Source of the DNA: Vitrella brassicaformis | Taxonomy: Eukaryota > Sar > Vitrellaceae | Direction: 5' to 3' | NCBI GenBank assembly: GCA_001179505.1 | Contig: CDMY01000428.1 | Coordinates: 1 to 64,000 of the forward strand | Length of the DNA stretch: 64,000 nucleotides | Shown: in pieces, positions 58,801-64,000 of the stretch | How positions within the stretch are numbered: position 1 is the stretch's first letter | Layout of the letters: the number at the start of each line of letters is the position of its first letter | The notes under the pieces: model-generated | What the model was told of the DNA's origin: nothing | The model's database searches: none | What the model saw: the letters and a program-made list of their open reading frames with translations, nothing else | Position numbers and translations under genes: made by a program

Positions 58801-61800
58801 GGCCAAATACACACGAGACATATGACTCAAGAGGCCCCTCGGGCGGCGTGTAGCTACCGACAGGGTGGCAACCGGCAAGTCAACCAACAACACACGTCAA
58901 GGCATTGAATGTCCACCCACCCGGCCCCTCTGTGTGTGTGTGTGCTCTTACAATGGTGTGGCTTCCCGTGGGTAGAGCTGACACTCATCTGAGGGAGTGC
59001 CCACCGATGCGCCCAGAAAGCCCTGGCCGGCGGGGAAGGAGAGGAAGAGGCAGCCGCCCGATGGGACGGGCGCGGAGGTCTGGATGGCGAAGGTCAGCAG
59101 GTTCTGCGTGGCGGCTATAGAGGAGCTGTACTCGAGCACCAGGTTGCGCAGCACATTGACCTGCTGAGCCGGCCAGCGGACCATCCCAAACACACGGTGC
59201 TCGGGCAATGCGAAATCTGACACACCAGCGCAGCGGGGCAACCAACGGTTTCTCGTGTTGAGTTGTCTGTCTTGTGTTGTGTGCAGGTCCTTCCTGTCCT
59301 GCCTGCCGGGTTTGCGATGAACAGCCAGCTGTTGGCTGTGGGCTCGTCCGTAGGAGGCACCGACGTGATGGCCTGCAGTGCACCCACACAAACACATACA
59401 CGAGCCATTCGCGGGTGAGGTGAGACGGAGCCACGGTGCGTCAAATGCATGGTTCTCTGACCTTGAACTTGATGTAGTAGACGGCCTCTCTGTCTTCGAA
59501 TGGGTGGTCTGCCGTCAGCGTCACGCGTCTCACCACCCCCTGGTCAATGGAACTGCCCACTATCGTCCAGCTGATCCATGACGAAACGCACAAACACAGA
59601 GGTCAGGCAGTCAAGCAGGCTGTTCACCGCTCCGTGTGTGTGGCGTGATTTGATTTGCCCCTTACGTACGTATACGTACCTGCCCTCTGAGAAGGCGTAT
59701 TCGTAGAAGCGGGCTCGCTTGACGGCGGGCTGCTCGGCCCACCACGACATGTCCGGGACCTCGATGGTGTTGCCGATCTCACGGTAGTACTGATATATAT
59801 ATATATATGGGCACATCACATTCGCACATACATGAGCCAGTCGCCAACACAGACAGACAGATTGTAGGCAGGGCCTTGCACGCACGCACACAGACCCCTA
59901 CCTACCTGTGGGAACATGATCTCAAATGTGGTGAAGTTGGCGACACTCGCCGGCACCCGCCACTTCACCAGCACATGGGTGCTGCCGCCAGACACCCACT
60001 CCTCGGGCCGGCTGTCGATGGCCACGGCGTCGAGAATGGCCTCTCGCGAGCTGATCTGGGCCGCTGAGGGCCCTTCCATGACACCAAACTCCCTGTGGAT
60101 GGCCGGGCGGATGGTGGCAGCATATGTGTCGTTTTGCAGCGTGACGTTGGCTTCGGCCAGGATGCCGTCGATGGGGCTGCAGTCATACGCCCTATCGGCC
60201 TCGTAGCTACACGCCTGCAAGTGAATCGAGGGATGGATGGATCGATGTATCGATGTGCCATTCAACTCATTGTGTGTGGGGGGGGGGGGGGGCANNNNNN
60301 NNNNNNNNNNNNNNNNNNNNNNNNNNNNNNNNNNNNNNNNNNNNNNNNNNNNNNNNNNNNNNNNNNNNNNNNNNNNNNNNNNNNNNNNNNNNNNNNNNNN
60401 NNNNNNNNNNNNNNNNNNNNNNNNNNNNNNNNNNNNNNNNNNNNNNNNNNNNNNNNNNNNNNNNNNNNNNNNNNNNNNNNNNNNNNNNNNNNNNNNNNNN
60501 NNNNNNNNNNNNNNNNNNNNNNNNNNNNNNNNNNNNNNNNNNNNNNNNNNNNNNNNNNNNNNNNNNNNNNNNNNNNNNNNNNNNNNNNNNNNNNGGGGGG
60601 GGGGGGGGGGGGCATCACCGACCATGTCGAATGTGGTGATGTCCCAGTAGCCCCGTCTGGAGTAGTCTTGTGGGCTGTTGATGATCGGGACTGTGAAGCC
60701 GTAGAACTGGTCTCCCTTGAGCTCCTCGCCGTCCCCAAATGCCACATTGACACTGGCCGCACCACACACACAACACACATACAGACAAGCCAGTGTGTTG
60801 TGCGTGACCTTCGTTTGTTCGTTCCCCGTGTGCCTACGTACACGTGTGTGTATCCGGTGGGTGACTCCGCGCATGGGACCTTGACGGCGGCGATCGCGGG
60901 AAGTGAGAACTGCGGGTCGTCAGGGAAGGCGTCACCCACGTCGCCCAGCGTCATGTCGCACGGGAACTCGAAGCCAACATCGGTTGGCGCCCGCACCTCA
61001 ACAGATCCTGACTGCCAATCACCCATACCACACCACACCACACACATGACATTGCCAGGCAGTGCATCCTTGTGTGCTCCTTTGTTCCCACACACCTTTG
61101 CCGTGGTGCCACCGGTGGACTGTTCTGTCTTGAATGCGACGGCGATGCGGTTCATGTCTCCCTTGGCGAAGGACTCGACGGGGACGATGGTGGCCTTGGT
61201 CTGCGGGATGCGGCCCACCACAGCCACGTTCTTGGTGAACCTGTTGTCGGCGGGGTCGTTGTCGAACGCCTTGGACTGGCTGGTCTTGCTCACCAAGGCC
61301 GTGGAGCTCGGCACTCCCTGGAAACCATACAGCTGCATGCGCCGGCCACACACACACAAAAGTGATGGCTGCCGCGCTGTTGGGTGGCGCTGAGTACGTA
61401 CGTACGTACCTGTTCAGTGTTGACGGTCCAGACGTTGCTGGGGTGCGAGGCCTTCAGCGGCCGGTAAGGGTTCTCGACCAGCAAACGAAACAACAGAACC
61501 GTACCTGCATACAACCAGCCAGCCAGCCACGCACAGCGAGGAATGTTCGTTCGCAGCACCCACATGAATGGGATGGATCACCACTCACTCATTACCAGCT
61601 GGCACGAGCACGCCAGAGTCGAGTTGCAGGAGGCACACATTGGCGGCCTCGCCGCTGTTGGCGACCCATGTGGCGTTGATGGACCCGAAGCCAGGGGGGC
61701 CGTCCAAAGCCTGACCTGTCGACTGGCGGGCCAGCAGAAACAGGGGGGACGCGGCGCTGCTGCTCGCCTGCATGACATGGAGGACACAAACATGGATGGC

Positions 61801-63999
61801 AGAGATCCGCCAGTGTATCCATCGTGGGCTGGCTGACACGAACGTACGAATGCGTCGATGTTTGTGGTTTGGCATGTGTATTGGTATGTCACGCCCCCCT
61901 CCGTCCACTTGGGCAGCTCGAAACGGAAGTAGGTCGGCTTTCCACCAGCTGCCGCACCAGACATTATCGGACCTACATCGCATCAATCACACACCGCCAA
62001 CAAAACACCTCTGACGCACGCCATCCACTCTCCTCCCCTCCCTCCTTTTGTCTCTACCCGTTCTGACTTTGACGTGCAGCAGGTTGACCGATGTCGCCCC
62101 CAGCACCGAGTAGAACTGCTGGTCATTGTTGCTGTCCTCATCCCAGTGGTACGTGGCCAGCGATGCGAACGGCACGCTCACCGGGTAGTAGAGCCGCGCC
62201 GAGCTGAGCAGATTGACCCCGCCGTGACCGCCCCAAGCCAGATACGAGGCCCCGCCCTTCACAGCCTGAAGGGACACACGAGACACATTGCTGCTCGATC
62301 ATTCATCCTTGTCTCTGTCTGTGTGCGCATTGGCACCATTGCAAAGTAGAAAGGCACTAGAGGGAAGAAGCCGGGGAAGGACCCGATTGAGCTCCGGAAA
62401 GGCTGCACTTCATGTAAAGTGTACTTGTACGGCTCCTACAACATACACACACAAGCAAGAGCCGAGAAATCACGACCATCATCCATGTCGCCTTTTCTCT
62501 TTCTCTCTCCACTTACCGTAATGGCTCCGTCGACGACGTGCATCTTGATGACATTGAGCCTGGAGGGGTTCATGTTGAAGTAGTTCTCAAAGGTGATGTC
62601 GGCGTGTGTGCAGGTGCCCACGCCCGAGACGGGTGTGCACGTGGCGTAGTAGCCCTCGGACACGTCCCACATGGTCAACGGGTACATGAAGATGTACACG
62701 TGGTCGTCAGCCGCCAAACCCGAATCGGACGGCGTCAGGATGAAGGAGAAGGTACACTTGCCCGTCGAAGAGCTGCACTCAACTGTTTTCTGTGCCAGAC
62801 AGAAAGAGGGGAAGCTTGGGTCGTGTGGCCCACTGCGTGTGTGCGCTGGTTACTTACCTGTGCCGCGATGTCTGGGGCGAGTTCCAGTGCGCCCGAGTCG
62901 TTGAGCTCTGGCACGATGCCGTCGCTGTTGATTTGGAAGCTGGATGTGTCGAAGGCCGCCGTCCCCTGCTCGATGATCTCACACTGGTCGTCGGCAGGGT
63001 CGCTGAGCACAGCTATCTCTACCGTGGCATTCCTGACACACACGTGAGGGAGGGAGGGAGGAAGGGAGCGAGGGAGGGAGACACGTGTGTGGCTGTGGTG
63101 TAAGGACTGTGTTGCCTATAGAGATACGTTTGGTTGAAGGGGTCAGCCAGAAAGGCTCCCTTTACCACAAACTCGTATGAAGCACCCGCCTTCAGGCCGT
63201 TGTACTGCAGGCAGGCAAGCAGACAGGCAGGGATGATGATGGTTCGCGGGCAGCTATCTATCAATCTGCCTCATATAAGCTATATACCTCTACCTTAGAG
63301 AACTGCAGGTAGAGCTCGACGTAGTCATATGTGGCCACATGCCTGGAATCGTCATTGAGAAAGACACAGGGAGGGAAAGGCAACGAACGTCGGTTTTGTG
63401 CACCACCTCTCCTCCCTCCCCTCTCTCACCAGCACTTGGCGGGCATCGGGAACCCATCGGCGTCGTTGCTGTTGAGCTCAAAGAAGATGCTGCCGCACTC
63501 CCCCTGCGAACCCCGGTCAGGCAGCGCCTCGAATGCCGGCGTGTCGTCGGTGATGGTGAACTCCCTCGAGTCCGCCCCGTCGGTCCCGCTGTACACGGTG
63601 TAGTCTTCCCACTGTGTGGGGATGATCGGCACCGCCTTGAAGGCGCTCTTGTCGGGGAACCTCAGCCGCACGCTGTAGGCCTTGTCGATCTGGTAGCCGC
63701 CGTACAGGTTGGCGAAGCTGCCGGGGACGTTGCAGAGGTTGTGGGTCGTGTTGACGGTGCCGACGCTCGACGTCTGGAATGACACGTAGATGGGGCCGGC
63801 CTGAAAATACAGACGAGACCGATCAAAGACGCACATCTGTCACGATGGTGGGAGTGCTTGTGTGGCTGGTCTGGTGCTGACTTACCACATTCATGAATAC
63901 CATGTCCTTGTAATCGGTCGTCGGCACGATCGAATCTCGCTGCATGGAAAAGAAGGTAGCATTTTTCCCCCCTCTACAAACACATCTGCATGATGCGAA
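52872..63999 (-). CDS. giant secreted/surface repeat protein, 3' part only (5' end beyond window)
   Basis: A continuous series of some 40-50 short exons on the minus strand runs from the right edge to TGA at 52872; the start lies outside the window. The product is a long chain of beta-rich modules with no family I can name. A recurring element is a strand ending in an NP or equivalent turn followed by a Trp or hydrophobic strand: LPRGRYRFGFFVTNPTDQGG, NGQSSYGFSIQATNPVRQPD, LKGDQFYGFTVPIINSPQDY, QPFLVRFIKVSNPTFARPDG, ARELLQFTVTVVNPAEAD, NLTIMGHNPNAPIGLTDNYW. Between copies are FAPAGFEFRGDNLA- and VGFEFPCDMTLGD-like blocks, often with a Cys and a phrase such as SIVPPLGFTP. The C-terminus (GTTGWVPLAILFFHLLVSRW then VENVVG) is a hydrophobic membrane or GPI-anchor-like tail, so I infer an extracellular location. 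It is interrupted by a 300-N gap. Individual exon limits are approximate. Confidence 0.7.
59793..59809 (+). repeat. (TA)n run in an intron
   Basis: A pure TA run of about 16 bases in an intron of the giant gene, unusual in this otherwise GC-rich, TG-repeat-rich DNA. Confidence 0.85.
60295..60594. other. assembly gap (300 N) inside the giant gene, flanked by poly-G
   Basis: Exactly 300 unknown bases, with a G run of about 15 on the left (60278-60292) and about 18 on the right (60595-60612). The equal length of both gaps in the window suggests an arbitrary placeholder size. Confidence 0.99.
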
Positions 64000-64000
64000 T

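Overview
The window is nuclear DNA from a photosynthetic eukaryote. Genes are split into many short exons, introns are mostly about 60-130 bp, and splice sites are GT-AG with a noticeable minority of GC-AG. Several products begin with a signal peptide followed directly by an aromatic residue and a basic, hydroxylated stretch (PPDK, a fructosamine-3-kinase, PsbU and an unnamed protein at 8414-9624). That is the bipartite leader of red-lineage complex plastids. Nuclear psbU fits the same lineage. The leaders together with the compact intron-rich genes suggest a chromerid alga such as Vitrella; this is inference, and other secondary-plastid algae are not excluded.

Layout: 807-1987 (+) short-chain dehydrogenase with an apparent 1-base deletion; 3354-8061 (-) Hsp110-type chaperone; 8414-9624 (-) plastid-targeted protein; 9854-11359 (+) candidate XLF/NHEJ1-like DNA repair factor; 11677-13150 (-) plastid-targeted fructosamine-3-kinase, head to head with 13250-17641 (+) plastid-targeted PPDK; 19472-22714 (+) kinase-like protein with degenerate catalytic motifs; 22742-26922 (-) long protein with a C-terminal RING-like finger; 27067-28975 (+) SWAP/SFSWAP-type splicing regulator; 29379-31910 (-) membrane-anchored cytochrome P450; 32233 to about 34627 (-) coiled-coil protein; 35356-39283 (+) coiled-coil plus GAF protein; 39878-42504 (+) coiled-coil/Ser-rich protein; 42825-45973 (+) FMRP/FXR-like tandem KH protein interrupted by an assembly gap; 47170-51087 (-) DUR3-type urea/Na+ symporter; 51326-52107 (+) PsbU; 52872 to beyond 63999 (-) the 3' part of a giant repeat-built surface protein, with a second gap.

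There is no operon logic; genes are individually transcribed housekeeping, plastid and surface-protein loci. Four pairs are divergent with 99-238 bp between start codons and may share bidirectional promoters, and one convergent pair has stop codons only 27 bp apart. Introns and intergenic DNA are loaded with (TG)n, (TGTC)n, (GGAT)n and related microsatellites. (TG)n very often sits just upstream of 3' splice sites in place of a clear polypyrimidine tract. No tRNA, rRNA, transposon, CRISPR or viral element was recognised. Exon boundaries were worked out by eye from frame continuity and splice consensus.
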